From Halomonas alkalicola (GTDB lineage: Bacteria; Pseudomonadota; Gammaproteobacteria; Pseudomonadales; Halomonadaceae): DNA of 64,000 nucleotides. The DNA lies in NCBI RefSeq assembly GCF_030704205.1, contig NZ_CP131913.1, positions 3,162,001 to 3,226,000 on the forward strand, read 5' to 3'. Position 1 is the first letter of the stretch. Each line of letters begins with the position of its first letter. Position numbers and translations under genes: made by a program. Shown piece after piece: positions 42,900-52,138 of this stretch. The notes below the pieces were generated by a model, which was given only the letters and a program-made list of their open reading frames with translations, made no database searches and was not told the DNA's origin.

Positions 42900-43723
42900 G
42901 GGTGAACCTCCCGGCGCGCAGCGCGCCATTCCAGGCCGGCCTTGGCGACCAGCGTGAGCAGGGCGATCAGTGCCAGCAGCGATGCGCTGGCGAAGGCGCC
43001 CACGGTATTGTAGTCCTGATAGAGCTGCTCCAGGTGCAGCGGCAGGGTGTTGGTCTGACCGCGGATGGCACCGGAAACCACGGAGACGGCGCCGAACTCG
43101 CCCACTGCCCGGGCGTTGGTCAGGATCACGCCATAGAGCAGCGCCCAGCGGATGTTGGGCAGGGTGACCCGGCGGAAGATCGTCCAGCCCGGGGCACCCA
43201 GGGTCACGGCGGCCTCTTCCTCGCGAGAGCCCTGAGCCTGCATCAGCGGGATCAGCTCGCGGGCAACGAAGGGGCAGGTGACGAAGATGGTCACCAGCAG
43301 GATGCCGGGCCAGGCGAACATCAACTGAATGTCGTGGCCGTCGAGCCAGTTGCCCAGCCAGCCGGTGCGGCCGTAGAGCAGCAGGTAGACCAGGCCCGCC
43401 ACCACCGGGGATACGGCGAAGGGAATGTCGATCAGGGTCTGCAGGATGCGCCGCCCCGGGAAGCGGAAGCGGGTCACCAGCCAGGCCAGCGCCACGCCGA
43501 ACACCAGGCACACCGGAATCGTCAGCACGGCGATGAACAGGGTCAGCTGAATCGCCGCCAGGGTGTAGTGGTTGGTGACGTTGGCCCAGAACACGTCGAT
43601 GCCCCGGGCGAAGGCCTGGGCGAAGATCGCCACCAGCGGCAGCAGCAGGAACAGGGCCGCCAGTACCACGGCGGCGCCGATCAGCAGACGCCGAACGGCG
43701 ATGCCATCTCCGATTCGTTGCAT
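42896..43723 (-). CDS. cysW: Sulfate ABC importer permease CysW
   Basis: A 275-residue inner-membrane permease with six helices. The ABC permease loop that docks on the ATPase is [20 protein letters not shown] near residues 173-192, with [20 protein letters not shown] after it, a CysW-type sequence. The start at 43721-43723 shares its last base with the cysT stop, and the end overlaps cysA by 4 bp. It forms the channel together with CysT. Confidence 0.93.
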   Translation of the reverse strand: MQRIGDGIAVRRLLIGAAVVLAALFLLLPLVAIFAQAFARGIDVFWANVTNHYTLAAIQLTLFIAVLTIPVCLVFGVALAWLVTRFRFPGRRILQTLIDIPFAVSPVVAGLVYLLLYGRTGWLGNWLDGHDIQLMFAWPGILLVTIFVTCPFVARELIPLMQAQGSREEEAAVTLGAPGWTIFRRVTLPNIRWALLYGVILTNARAVGEFGAVSVVSGAIRGQTNTLPLHLEQLYQDYNTVGAFASASLLALIALLTLVAKAGLEWRAARREVHP

Positions 43724-44586
43724 CAGCCGTGTCCTCCGTGCAGGCGCTTGATGAAGCGGCCCTGCCAGATGTTGATGGCCAGCAGCAGCGCCAGCGACAC
43801 GAAGAGCACCACCGAGGCGATGGCCGAGGCGCCGGCGTAGTCGTACTCCTGAAGGCGCACGAAGATCATCAGCGCGGTGATCTCGGTCTCGTAGGGCATG
43901 TTGCCGGCGATGAAGATGATGGCGCCGAACTCGCCCAGCGAGCGCACGAAGGCGAGCCCCGTGCCGGTGACCAGCGCCGGCCACAGGTGGGGCAGGATCA
44001 CCCGCCGAAACGCCGTGGCGTCACTGGCGCCCAGCGTCAGCGCCGCCTCGTCCACTTCATGGGGCAGGTCCTCCAGCACCGGCTGCACGGTACGCACCAC
44101 GAAGGGGATGCTGGTGAAGGCCATGGCGAGCGCGATGCCCACCCAGGTGTAGGCCACCTGCAGCCCCAGCGGCTCGAGCAGTCGGCCCATCCAGCCGTTG
44201 CTCGAGTAGAGGGTGGCCAGGGTGATGCCGGCCACCGCCGTGGGCAGGGCGAAGGGGAGGTCCATCAGGGCGTCGAGCAGGCGCTTGCCGGGAAACTCGT
44301 AGCGCACCAGCACCCAGGCCAGCAGCAGGCCGAAGGCGGCGTTGACCAGCGCCGCCACGAAGGCGGCGCCGATGGTGACCGTGTAGCTGGCCACCACCCG
44401 GCCATCGCTGATGATCGCCCAGTACTCGGCGAGGCTCAGTCCGGCCAGCTGGCCGAACAGGCCGGTCATCGGCAGCAGCAGCACCAGCGACACGAACAGC
44501 AGGCTCACGCCCAGCGACAGGCCGAACCCCGGCAGCACCCGCTTGGGGGCGCGGCCGATGGCGAAGGGAAGGGCGCGGGTGCTCAT
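43723..44586 (-). CDS. cysT: Sulfate ABC importer permease CysT
   Basis: A 287-residue inner-membrane permease. It has [20 protein letters not shown] near residues 109-128, typical of CysT/CysU. The coupling loop is [20 protein letters not shown], followed by [20 protein letters not shown]. The ATG at 44584-44586 is 32 bp after the sulfate-binding protein gene. Coupled to cysW by a one-base stop/start overlap. Confidence 0.93.
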   Translation of the reverse strand: MSTRALPFAIGRAPKRVLPGFGLSLGVSLLFVSLVLLLPMTGLFGQLAGLSLAEYWAIISDGRVVASYTVTIGAAFVAALVNAAFGLLLAWVLVRYEFPGKRLLDALMDLPFALPTAVAGITLATLYSSNGWMGRLLEPLGLQVAYTWVGIALAMAFTSIPFVVRTVQPVLEDLPHEVDEAALTLGASDATAFRRVILPHLWPALVTGTGLAFVRSLGEFGAIIFIAGNMPYETEITALMIFVRLQEYDYAGASAIASVVLFVSLALLLAINIWQGRFIKRLHGGHG

Positions 44587-44618
44587 GGACGTGGCTCGTC
44601 TCCGAAGGCGCGGGTGGC

Positions 44619-45629
44619 TCAGCGGCGCTGCAGCTGATCGAGCAGGGCGCCGCCGGCAAAGTGCTCTTCCATGGCTTGATCCCAGCTGCCGAAGATCTCC
44701 TCGACGCGCAGAAGCTCGGTCTCCGGGAACTGGTCGGCGAACTCCTCGACCACCGCTTCGTGGTGCACGCGGTAGTTGAAGCCGGCCAGGGTGCGCTGGG
44801 CCTCCTCGCCGTAGAGGTACTCCACGTAGGCCTGGGCCAGGTCGCTGTTGCCGTTGCGCTCGGCGTTGGGAGCGACCACCGCCACCGGGAACTCCGCCAG
44901 GATGCTGACCGGCGGCACGATCACTTCATAGTCGTCCTCGCCGTATTCGCCGCGGATGTTGTTGACCTCGGACTCGAAGCTGATCAGCACGTCGCCCAGG
45001 CCGCGCTCGATGAAGCTGGTGGTGGCGCCGCGGCCGCCGGTGTCGAACACCGCCACGTTGCGCAGGAAGGTGCGCATGAAGTCGTGGATCTGCTCCTCGT
45101 CGCCGTCGAAGTGCTGGTCGGCGAAGCCCCAGGCGGCCAGGTAGGTGTAGCGGCCGTTGCCGGAGGTCTTGGGATTGGGGAAGACCATGCGGACATCGTC
45201 GCGTACCAGGTCATCCCAGCTCTCGATGCCCTTGGGGTTGTCCTTGCGCACCAGGAAGGCGGTGGTGGAGTAGTAGGGCGAGGCGTTGTTGGGCAGGGCC
45301 TCCTGCCACGCCTCGTCCACCAGGCCGCCGTCGGCCAGGGCCTGGACGTCGGTGACCTGGTTGTAGGTCACCACGTCGGCGCGCAGCCCCTGCAGGATGG
45401 CGCGGGCCTGGGCGGAGGAGCCGCCGTGGGACTGGCTGACCGCCACCGTCTCGCCCTGGGTCTCCTGCCAGTGGGCCACGAAGTCGGGGTTGATGGCCGA
45501 GAAGAGCTCGCGGGCGATGTCGTAGGAGGAGTTGAGCAGCTCGCGCTCTGCCGCCGCGGCCGGGCCGGCGAGGCCTACGCCGAGGGCGATGGCAAGCAGC
45601 GAGCGCTGAAAGAGGGGGCGCAGGGTCAT
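44619..45629 (-). CDS. sbp: Periplasmic sulfate-binding protein
   Basis: A 336-residue solute-binding protein delivering sulfate (or thiosulfate) to CysTWA. The signal peptide (LAIALGVGLAGPAAAAE) is cleaved near residue 28. Mature hallmarks are LLNSSYDIARELFSAINPDF, VSQSHGGSSAQARAILQGL (the sulfate-binding Ser-His-Gly-Gly-Ser) and FPNPKTSGNGRYTYLAAWGF. The ATG at 45627-45629 gives a clean signal peptide; an in-frame ATG at 45680 would precede it with a non-hydrophobic stretch. An AT-rich leader with a LysR-type box lies upstream. Confidence 0.93.
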   Translation of the reverse strand: MTLRPLFQRSLLAIALGVGLAGPAAAAERELLNSSYDIARELFSAINPDFVAHWQETQGETVAVSQSHGGSSAQARAILQGLRADVVTYNQVTDVQALADGGLVDEAWQEALPNNASPYYSTTAFLVRKDNPKGIESWDDLVRDDVRMVFPNPKTSGNGRYTYLAAWGFADQHFDGDEEQIHDFMRTFLRNVAVFDTGGRGATTSFIERGLGDVLISFESEVNNIRGEYGEDDYEVIVPPVSILAEFPVAVVAPNAERNGNSDLAQAYVEYLYGEEAQRTLAGFNYRVHHEAVVEEFADQFPETELLRVEEIFGSWDQAMEEHFAGGALLDQLQRR

Positions 45630-45703
45630 GGAAGGCACTCCGGAACTTGGTGAGATTGCCGGAAGAGTAAATCTCGACAATAGTAATTACAATGGTTTTT
45701 TTT

Positions 45704-45718
45704 ATTCGATTAAAGAAT
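45704..45718. promoter_or_regulatory. LysR-type box (CysB candidate) upstream of sbp
   Basis: ATTC-N7-GAAT (45704-45718) is a perfect inverted repeat fitting the T-N11-A rule of LysR regulators. It sits in a conspicuously AT-rich 70-bp stretch about 80 bp upstream of the sulfate uptake operon. CysB, itself LysR-type, controls such operons in enterobacteria. Assignment is by position and symmetry only. Confidence 0.4.
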
Positions 45719-45770
45719 ATATCCCTGCGGGGAGCGTATCGCCCCTGCGCTGCCGGGCCGCCTGAGCCTC

Positions 45771-45779
45771 TGGTAGAAT
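45771..45779 (+). promoter_or_regulatory. Extended -10 promoter of rpe
   Basis: TGGTAGAAT: a TG one base before TAGAAT (45774-45779), the pattern of an extended -10 promoter that needs no strong -35. Transcription would start near 45786, which rules out the in-frame ATG at 45780 and supports the rpe start at 45813. Confidence 0.55.
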
Positions 45780-45812
45780 ATGCCCTCTCGCAAGCGACCC
45801 CTGGACACCGTC

Positions 45813-46514
45813 ATGACCGATGTGCCCCGCGACTTCCTGATCGCCCCCTCGATCCTCTCCGCCAATTTCGCCCGCCTGGGTGAGGAGGTGGATGACGTGC
45901 TGGCCTCCGGCGCGGATATCGTCCACTTCGACGTGATGGACAACCACTATGTGCCCAACCTGACCATCGGGCCCATGGTCTGCGAGGCGCTCCGCAAGCA
46001 CGGTGTCACCGCGCCCATCGACGTGCATCTGATGGTGCGCCCGGTGGATCGGCTGATCGGCGACTTCATCGACGCCGGCGCCAGCATCATCACCTTCCAC
46101 CCCGAGGCCTCGGACCACATCGACCGCTCGCTGCAGCTGATCCGCGACGGCGGCTGCCAGGCGGGCCTGGTGTTCAATCCGGCCACGCCGCTCTCCTATC
46201 TCGACTACGTGATGGATAAGGTGGACATGGTGTTGCTGATGAGCGTCAACCCCGGCTTCGGCGGCCAGGCCTTCATCCCCGGCACCCTGGACAAGCTGCG
46301 CGAGGCGCGGAGCCGCATCGACGCCTCCGGCCGCGATATTCGCCTCGAGATCGACGGTGGGGTGAAGGTGGAGAACATCGCCGAGATCGCCCGGGCCGGC
46401 GCCGACACCTTCGTGGCGGGCTCGGCGGTGTTCAAGGCCAGAAACGAGGCCGACCCGCACCGCTACGACTCCGTGCTGCGTGACTTCCGAGAGCAGCTGG
46501 CCGGCGCGCGCTGA
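45813..46514 (+). CDS. rpe: Ribulose-phosphate 3-epimerase
   Basis: A 233-residue TIM-barrel enzyme interconverting ribulose-5-phosphate and xylulose-5-phosphate in the pentose phosphate pathway. Signatures are [20 protein letters not shown] at the N-terminus, [20 protein letters not shown], and [20 protein letters not shown] near residues 143-162. [12 protein letters not shown] carries the catalytic Asp. Start chosen at 45813 because the alternative at 45780 overlaps the likely promoter. It heads the cluster rpe - gph - trpEGDC that is common in gammaproteobacteria. Confidence 0.97.
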   Translation: MTDVPRDFLIAPSILSANFARLGEEVDDVLASGADIVHFDVMDNHYVPNLTIGPMVCEALRKHGVTAPIDVHLMVRPVDRLIGDFIDAGASIITFHPEASDHIDRSLQLIRDGGCQAGLVFNPATPLSYLDYVMDKVDMVLLMSVNPGFGGQAFIPGTLDKLREARSRIDASGRDIRLEIDGGVKVENIAEIARAGADTFVAGSAVFKARNEADPHRYDSVLRDFREQLAGAR

Positions 46515-46518
46515 GGCC

Positions 46519-47640
46519 GTGAGCGAGCAGCCCCCCGCCGCCGAGGCGCCGGTCTGGCACCTCTACCTGCTGGAGACGGCGGGCGGGGCGCTCTATACCG
46601 GCATCACCACCGACGTCGACCGGCGCCTGGCGGAGCATGCCGCCGGCCGAGGCGCCAAGGCGCTGCGCGGCCGCGGCCCCCTGACCCTGCGTCACCGCGA
46701 GCCGGTGGGCAGCCACGGCGAGGCGCTGCGCCTCGAGGCCGAGATCAAGCGGCTCTCGGCGACCCGCAAGCGCGCCTGGCTGGCGGCACGCCAGCCAGTG
46801 CAGGACGATCAGCAACGCATAGGAGCAAGCATGCACCCCATTCTCGACGGTATCGAGCTGGTGGCCTTCGACCTGGACGGCACCCTGATCGACTCGGTGC
46901 CCGATCTGGCGCTGGCCGTGGACGCGGCCCTGGCAGACCTCGGCCTCCCCGCCGCCGGCGAGGCGAGGGTGCGCGACTGGGTCGGCAACGGCTCGCTGGT
47001 ATTGATGGAGCGCGCGCTAAGGTTCGCCGCTGATGCTGACGCCGGTGCCGGCGAGGCTGATCCGGCGACAGCCCTGCGAGGGGGCGCTGTGAACCCCTCC
47101 CTGGGCGCTACCGATGCCGTCCCTGGCATAGGACCCCCTCTTCGGGCTGTCCCCGGCGCCTCGCCCGATGGCGCCTCGCAAGCTGTCGACACTACCCTGT
47201 TGGAGCGCGCGCACGCGGCATTTCTGGCGCACTACGGCCGCGACCCCGGCGCCCATACCCGGCTCTACCCCGGCGTGCGCGAGTGCCTGGATGCCCTGCG
47301 TGAGCGCGGCCTGCCGCTGGCGCTGGTGACCAACAAGCCCTATGCCTTTATTGCCCCGCTGCTGGAGGGGCTGGCGCTTGCCGAGCACTTCGCCCTCTGC
47401 CTGGGTGGCGACAGCCTGCCAGAGAAGAAGCCTCATCCGGCGCCGCTGCTGCACGTGGCCAGCCACTTCGGCCTGGCCCCTCGGGCCTGCCTGATGGTGG
47501 GGGACTCCCGTCACGATATCGCCGCCGGTCAGGCCGCGGGCTTTCGTACCCTGGCGGTGCCCTACGGCTACAACCACGGCGAGCCGGTGCGCGAGAGCGG
47601 CCCGGATGGCGTGGTTGAATCGCTGGTGGAACTCGTTTAA
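46519..47640 (+). CDS. gph: GIY-YIG nuclease domain in one frame with phosphoglycolate phosphatase (Gph)
   Basis: One uninterrupted frame of 373 codons from a GTG at 46519. Residues 10-95 form a GIY-YIG domain of the YhbQ type ([20 protein letters not shown]). From residue 105 (ATG at 46831, preceded by TAGGAGCAAGC) begins a HAD phosphatase: [20 protein letters not shown] with the nucleophile Asp, [33 protein letters not shown] and [16 protein letters not shown]. Gph hydrolyses 2-phosphoglycolate. Relatives usually have two separate genes; here no stop divides them, so either a fusion is made or Gph starts internally at 46831. About 45-50 extra codons in the cap domain (near 47035-47190) derive from a dispersed repeat. 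Confidence 0.85.
   Translation: MSEQPPAAEAPVWHLYLLETAGGALYTGITTDVDRRLAEHAAGRGAKALRGRGPLTLRHREPVGSHGEALRLEAEIKRLSATRKRAWLAARQPVQDDQQRIGASMHPILDGIELVAFDLDGTLIDSVPDLALAVDAALADLGLPAAGEARVRDWVGNGSLVLMERALRFAADADAGAGEADPATALRGGAVNPSLGATDAVPGIGPPLRAVPGASPDGASQAVDTTLLERAHAAFLAHYGRDPGAHTRLYPGVRECLDALRERGLPLALVTNKPYAFIAPLLEGLALAEHFALCLGGDSLPEKKPHPAPLLHVASHFGLAPRACLMVGDSRHDIAAGQAAGFRTLAVPYGYNHGEPVRESGPDGVVESLVELV
47057..47161. repeat. Structured dispersed repeat, copy B (inside gph coding sequence)
   Basis: About 83 % identical to 17047-17152. The fold is kept: GACAGCCC (47067-47074) with GGGCTGTC (47144-47151), GAGGGGG (47078-47084) with CCCCCTC (47134-47140), and an inner ATGCC/GGCAT hairpin (47114-47118 with 47125-47129). 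It is inserted in the cap-domain coding region of gph without a stop or frame loss, and is read as a low-complexity stretch including [19 protein letters not shown]. Canonical Gph continues directly into [14 protein letters not shown]. Confidence 0.82.
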
Positions 47641-47711
47641 CGTGAATTCGGCTAATGCTATAAGCGCGGCCTAATCAATATGTTATTGCTATAAGAAGCG
47701 GAAGCCTCTCG

Positions 47712-47828
47712 ATGAACAGCCGCACCCTGTCGGACACCTGCCCTGCCTTCGGTGGCGCCCCGGCCGCCGAGCCCCGCCTGCGCCGCTCGCCGCTCCGCTC
47801 GCCGCTCCGCGGCGGCTGGCGATGGTGA
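47712..47828 (+). CDS. trpL: Putative trp operon leader peptide (38 aa)
   Basis: A frame starting MNSRTLSDTCPAFGGAPAAE and ending in Gly-Gly-Trp-Arg-Trp-stop, 93 bp upstream of trpE. The only two Trp codons are TGG CGA TGG right before the stop, where a ribosome short of charged tRNA-Trp would stall. Upstream AGAAGCGGAAG could serve as ribosome binding site. The rest is Arg/Pro/Ser-rich with no homology I recognise. Trp-containing leaders before trpE are well established in many proteobacteria. Confidence 0.6.
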   Translation: MNSRTLSDTCPAFGGAPAAEPRLRRSPLRSPLRGGWRW

Positions 47829-47898
47829 CGCTCCTTCCATGTTGAGCCGCGGCGCTGGCTACCTTCAGGTCGCGCCGCCCTGCGCCCCATCGCCAACC
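47814..47898 (+). promoter_or_regulatory. Candidate trp attenuation structure
   Basis: The Trp-codon segment (47814-47825) is complementary at 11 of 12 positions to 47887-47898, just before the trpE ribosome binding site, including a perfect TGGCGATGG/CCATCGCCA core. Between them lies a second stem GCGGCGC/GCGCCGC (47849-47855 with 47872-47878). A ribosome stalled at Trp would break the long-range helix. No T-tract is seen, so control may act on translation initiation or Rho access rather than by intrinsic termination. Confidence 0.45.
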
Positions 47899-47921
47899 CG
47901 TTACACCGAGGATTCCCGGGC

Positions 47922-49421
47922 ATGATGACTCCCGAACGCTTCCGCGAGCTGGCCGACGCCGGCTACAACCGTATTCCGGTCACCCGCGAGGTGCTGGCCG
48001 ATCTCGACACCCCGCTCTCCACCTACCTCAAGCTGGCCAATGCCCCCTGGTCCTTCCTGCTGGAGTCCGTACAGGGCGGCGAGAAGTGGGGGCGCTACTC
48101 CATCATCGGCCTGCCCAGCCGCGAGCGCATCGAGGTGCGCGGCTTCACGGTGAGCCATATCGTCGACGGCGAGCAGCAGTGTGTGGCCGAGGTGGAGGAC
48201 CCGCTGGCGTGGATCGAACAGTTCCAGGCCCGCTTCAGGGTGCCGCGCCTGGACGACCAGCCGCGCTTCGACGGTGGCCTGGTGGGCTACTTCGGCTACG
48301 ACACCATCCGCTATATCGAGCCGCGGCTTCGCAGTGAGGCCGCCGCCGCCAAGCCCGACCCGCTGGGCGTGCCCGATATCCTGCTGATGGTGTGCGACGA
48401 GTTGGTGGTCTTCGACAACCTCTCCGGGCGCCTGGCGCTCTGGACCCATGCCGACCCCGCCGAGCCAAAGGCCTACCCCCGGGCGGTGCAGCGCCTGGAA
48501 GAGCTGGAGATCCGCCTGCGTAGCGCCACCCTCAATACCATCAGTCCCGGTACCGGTGGCGCCGCGGTGGAGGAGGGGGACTTCACCTCCGGCTTCACCG
48601 AGGCGGGTTTCAAGGCCGCGGTGGAGACCATCAAGGAGTACGTGCTGGCCGGCGACGTGATGCAGTGCGTGCCCTCCCAGCGCATGTCGATTCCCTATCG
48701 CGCCGCCCCTCTGGACCTCTATCGCGCCCTGCGCAGCTTGAACCCCTCGCCCTACATGTTCTTCCTCGACCTCGGCGATCATCAGGTGGCCGGCTCCTCG
48801 CCGGAAATTCTGACCCGCCTGGAGGAGGGCGAGGTGACGGTGCGCCCCATCGCCGGGACCCGCAAGCGCGGCCGCAGCGAGGAGGAGGACCAGGCGCTGG
48901 AGGCGGAGCTTCTGGCCGACCCCAAGGAGCGCGCCGAGCACCTGATGCTGATCGATCTGGGCCGCAACGACGTGGGGCGCATCAGCGAGACCGGTTCGGT
49001 GAAGGTCACCGAGGAGATGGTGGTGGAGCGCTACTCCCACGTCATGCATATCGTCTCCAACGTCACCGGCCGGCTCTCGCCGGGGCTTACCGCCATGGAC
49101 GCCCTGCGCGCCACCTTCCCGGCGGGCACCGTCTCCGGGGCGCCCAAGATCCGCGCGCTTGAGATCATCGACGAGCTCGAACCGGTCAAGCGCGGCATCT
49201 ACTCCGGCGCCGTGGGCTACCTCTCCTGGCACGGCAACATGGACACCGCCATCGCCATCCGCACCGCGGTGATCAAGGATGGCCAGCTGCACGTCCAGGC
49301 GGGTGCCGGCATCGTCGCCGACTCCGTGCCCGAGATGGAGTGGCAAGAGACCCTCAACAAGGGGCGCGCCCTGTTCCGCGCCGTGGCCATGGCCGAGCGC
49401 GGCCTGGACAACCTCGAATAA
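47922..49421 (+). CDS. trpE: Anthranilate synthase component I
   Basis: A 499-residue enzyme that makes anthranilate from chorismate with ammonia supplied by TrpG, the first step of tryptophan synthesis. The Trp feedback-site motif Leu-Leu-Glu-Ser is present in [18 protein letters not shown] near residue 46. The C-terminal chorismate-binding domain shows [50 protein letters not shown] and [20 protein letters not shown]. Two ATGs lie in tandem at 47922 and 47925. First structural gene of trpEGDC. Confidence 0.97.
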   Translation: MMTPERFRELADAGYNRIPVTREVLADLDTPLSTYLKLANAPWSFLLESVQGGEKWGRYSIIGLPSRERIEVRGFTVSHIVDGEQQCVAEVEDPLAWIEQFQARFRVPRLDDQPRFDGGLVGYFGYDTIRYIEPRLRSEAAAAKPDPLGVPDILLMVCDELVVFDNLSGRLALWTHADPAEPKAYPRAVQRLEELEIRLRSATLNTISPGTGGAAVEEGDFTSGFTEAGFKAAVETIKEYVLAGDVMQCVPSQRMSIPYRAAPLDLYRALRSLNPSPYMFFLDLGDHQVAGSSPEILTRLEEGEVTVRPIAGTRKRGRSEEEDQALEAELLADPKERAEHLMLIDLGRNDVGRISETGSVKVTEEMVVERYSHVMHIVSNVTGRLSPGLTAMDALRATFPAGTVSGAPKIRALEIIDELEPVKRGIYSGAVGYLSWHGNMDTAIAIRTAVIKDGQLHVQAGAGIVADSVPEMEWQETLNKGRALFRAVAMAERGLDNLE

Positions 49422-49438
49422 GGCGCCGGAGAGATCCC

Positions 49439-50047
49439 ATGAAAGTCTGCATGATCGACAACTTCGACAGCTTCACCTACAACGTGGTGCAGTACCTGGC
49501 CGAGCTGGGGGCCGAGGTGATCACCCACCGCAACGACGCCATCACCCTCGAGCAGATCGAGGCCATGGCGCCGAGCCATCTGGTGATCTCGCCGGGGCCC
49601 TGCACCCCCAACGAGGCGGGCATCTCCATGGCGGCCATTCGCCACTTCGCCGGCCGGCTGCCGATACTTGGCATCTGCCTGGGCCACCAGGCCATCGGTC
49701 AGGTCTACGGCGGCGAGGTGGTACGCGCCCCCCAGGTGATGCACGGCAAGACCTCGGCCATTCGCCACTCGGGCCTGGGGGTCTTCGCAGGCCTCGATGA
49801 CCCCTTGGAGGTGACCCGCTATCACTCGCTGGTGGTGGAGCGCGCCTCGCTGCCCGACTGCCTGGAGATCACCGCCTGGACCGCTGACGATGACGTCACC
49901 CCGGGGCTGATCATGGGCCTGCGCCACCGGGAGCTCGACGTGGAGGGGGTGCAGTTCCACCCGGAGTCGATCCTCACCCGCCAGGGCCATGAGCTCCTGG
50001 CCAACTTTCTACAGCGTCGTCCTCAAGCGCCGCTGGGCCGTGCCTGA
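49439..50047 (+). CDS. trpG: Anthranilate synthase component II (glutamine amidotransferase)
   Basis: A 202-residue class I glutamine amidotransferase supplying ammonia to TrpE. It begins [20 protein letters not shown]. The oxyanion strand is [11 protein letters not shown], the nucleophile Cys is in [16 protein letters not shown] near residue 79, and the His-Glu pair is in [10 protein letters not shown] near residue 175. It follows trpE by 17 bp and precedes trpD by 13 bp. It may also serve aminodeoxychorismate synthase, as in several gammaproteobacteria. Confidence 0.96.
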   Translation: MKVCMIDNFDSFTYNVVQYLAELGAEVITHRNDAITLEQIEAMAPSHLVISPGPCTPNEAGISMAAIRHFAGRLPILGICLGHQAIGQVYGGEVVRAPQVMHGKTSAIRHSGLGVFAGLDDPLEVTRYHSLVVERASLPDCLEITAWTADDDVTPGLIMGLRHRELDVEGVQFHPESILTRQGHELLANFLQRRPQAPLGRA

Positions 50048-50060
50048 GTCGAGGAGAGCC

Positions 50061-51089
50061 ATGATGCAGATGCGAGATGCCCTGGGCGCCCTGCTGCGCC
50101 GCGAGAACCTCAGCTTCGCCGAGACCCACGAGGTGATGCGCCAGATCATGACCGGGGAGGCCGGCGACGCTCAGATCGCCGCCTTCCTGATGGGCATGGC
50201 CATGAAGGGCGAGACCGCCGAGGAGATCAGCGCCGCCGCCCAGGTGATGCGCGAGCTGATGAAGCCGGTGCGGCTGCCGGCCGCGCTCGAGAACGTGGTG
50301 GACATCGTCGGCACCGGCGGCGACGGCGCCAACCTCTTCAACGTCTCCACCGCGGCCAGCTTCGTGGTGGCCGCCGCCGGCGGCCACGTGGCCAAGCACG
50401 GCAACCGCGGCGTCTCCTCCTCGTCGGGGAGCGCCGACCTCTTCGCTGTGGCCGGCATCCACCTGGACATCGACGCCGAGCAGGTGGCGCGCTGCATCGC
50501 CGAGGTGGGCGTGGGCTTCATGTTCGCCCCCAACCACCACCCGGCCATGCGCCATGCGGTGGGGCCGCGTCGGGAGATGGGCGTGCGCACCCTGTTCAAT
50601 ATCCTCGGCCCCCTGACCAACCCCGCCGGCGCCCCCAACCAGGTGCTGGGTGTCTACTCCCCGGAGCTGGTGCCGCTGATGGCCGAGGTGCTACGCCGCC
50701 TGGGCAGCCGCCACGTGCTGGTGGTGCATGCGCAAGATGGCCTCGACGAGATCTCCCTGGCCCAGCCGACCCTGGTGGCCGAGCTGAAGGAGGGCAAGAT
50801 CACCGAGTACGTGATCACCCCTGAGGAGCTCGGCATCCCGCGTCAATCCCTGGACCCGCTGCGGGTGCAGTCCGCCGAGGACAGCCTGCGGCTGGTGGAG
50901 CAGGCGCTGGTGGGTGAAGGCCCGGCGGCGGATATCGTCGCCCTCAACGCCGGTGCGGCGCTCTATGCGTCGGGTATCGCCGACAGCCTCAAGGAGGGCG
51001 TGGCCCTGGCCCAGGACGCCCAGGCCTCCAGGCTGCCCCTGGAGAAGCTCAGGGAGCTGGCCAACTTCACCCGGGTCTTCCTGCAGTGA
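50061..51089 (+). CDS. trpD: Anthranilate phosphoribosyltransferase
   Basis: A 342-residue enzyme transferring phosphoribose to anthranilate. The phosphoribosyl-diphosphate-binding loops are [20 protein letters not shown] near residues 79-98 and [37 protein letters not shown] and [19 protein letters not shown] follow. GAGGAGAGCC lies directly before the ATG at 50061 (a second ATG follows at 50064). Part of trpEGDC. Confidence 0.97.
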   Translation: MMQMRDALGALLRRENLSFAETHEVMRQIMTGEAGDAQIAAFLMGMAMKGETAEEISAAAQVMRELMKPVRLPAALENVVDIVGTGGDGANLFNVSTAASFVVAAAGGHVAKHGNRGVSSSSGSADLFAVAGIHLDIDAEQVARCIAEVGVGFMFAPNHHPAMRHAVGPRREMGVRTLFNILGPLTNPAGAPNQVLGVYSPELVPLMAEVLRRLGSRHVLVVHAQDGLDEISLAQPTLVAELKEGKITEYVITPEELGIPRQSLDPLRVQSAEDSLRLVEQALVGEGPAADIVALNAGAALYASGIADSLKEGVALAQDAQASRLPLEKLRELANFTRVFLQ

Positions 51090-51150
51090 GCGCGCCCCGT
51101 TCTCTCGGCGCACCCCCTGTCTCAGCGCACCGCCTACAAGGAGTCACATC

Positions 51151-51960
51151 ATGAGCGCATCCCCTGGGGCGACCCCCACCATCCTGACCCGCATTCTGGC
51201 GCGCAAGGACGAGGAGGTGGCCGAGCGCTCCCGCGCCGTCCCCGAGGCCGAGCTGCTGCGCCTGGCCGCCGAGCAGAGCGCACCGCGCGGCTTCGTGGCG
51301 GCCATGCAGCGCATGATCGCCGCCGGCGACCCGGCCGTGATCGCCGAGGTCAAGAAGGCCTCCCCCTCCAGGGGGGTGATCCGCGAGGACTTTCACCCCG
51401 CCGAGATCGCCGCGAGCTACGCCAAGGGCGGCGCCGCCTGCCTCTCGGTGCTCACCGATGCCGACTTCTTCCAGGGCCACGAGGACTACCTGATCGAGGC
51501 CCGTGACGCCTGTGAGCTTCCGGTGATCCGCAAGGACTTCATCACCCACGGCTACCAGGTGAGCGAGGCCCGGGCCATCGGCGCCGACTGCATCCTCCTG
51601 ATCGTCGCCGCCCTGGACGATGCGCAGATGGCGGACCTCAACCGCCAGGCCATCGAGCTCGGCATGGACGTGCTGGTGGAGGTGCACGACGTCCGTGAAC
51701 TCGAGCGCGCGCTCAGGCTGGACCTCTCCCTGGTGGGCATCAACAACCGCGACCTGCACACCTTCGACACTACCCTTGACACCACCCTGGAGCTGCTGCC
51801 GCGCATCCCGAAGGAGGTGACCGTGGTGACCGAGTCGGGCATCCACACCCGCGGCGACGTGCTGCGCATGCGCGAGCACGACGTCAACGCCTTCCTGGGG
51901 GGCGAGGCCTTTATGCGCGAGGCCGACCCCGGCGAGGCGCTGCGCCGGCTGTTCTTCTGA
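51151..51960 (+). CDS. trpC: Indole-3-glycerol-phosphate synthase
   Basis: A 269-residue monofunctional TIM-barrel enzyme closing the indole ring. It has [14 protein letters not shown] near the N-terminus, [20 protein letters not shown] near residues 58-77, [18 protein letters not shown] and the late [18 protein letters not shown]. It lacks a fused TrpF domain, as in pseudomonads. AAGGAG precedes the ATG at 51151. Last gene of the trpEGDC operon; trpF, trpB and trpA are not in the window. Confidence 0.97.
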   Translation: MSASPGATPTILTRILARKDEEVAERSRAVPEAELLRLAAEQSAPRGFVAAMQRMIAAGDPAVIAEVKKASPSRGVIREDFHPAEIAASYAKGGAACLSVLTDADFFQGHEDYLIEARDACELPVIRKDFITHGYQVSEARAIGADCILLIVAALDDAQMADLNRQAIELGMDVLVEVHDVRELERALRLDLSLVGINNRDLHTFDTTLDTTLELLPRIPKEVTVVTESGIHTRGDVLRMREHDVNAFLGGEAFMREADPGEALRRLFF

Positions 51961-52039
51961 GGCCGACCGGCTGGCGCCGCGCTCCAAGAGCGGCTAAGAG
52001 TGGGAGGCTGGTTCTGCCGGCGGGCAACGATTCGACGAA

Positions 52040-52058
52040 GGGAGGCCGCAGGCCTCCC
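52040..52058 (+). terminator. Stem-loop after trpC
   Basis: GGGAGGCC (52040-52047) pairs with GGCCTCCC (52051-52058) around GCA, 80 bp after trpC. It is followed by TATAAC rather than a T-run. It marks the boundary with the restriction-modification island. Confidence 0.6.
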
Positions 52059-52138
52059 TATAACTATTCGGCAGGGTCCTTTGCAGTACCTAATATTCTG
52101 TACGGGGACTTTGCTGACGGGAAACAAAGCGACTCATC

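Noticed and set aside
45780..45812. Upstream in-frame ATG for rpe at 45780
   Set aside because: It overlaps the likely extended -10 promoter, and family proteins start near the ATG at 45813.
52085..52105. GTAC-N10-GTAC upstream of hsdM as an operator
   Set aside because: Each GTAC is self-complementary and the spacing is not tied to any known regulator. No controller gene is present.
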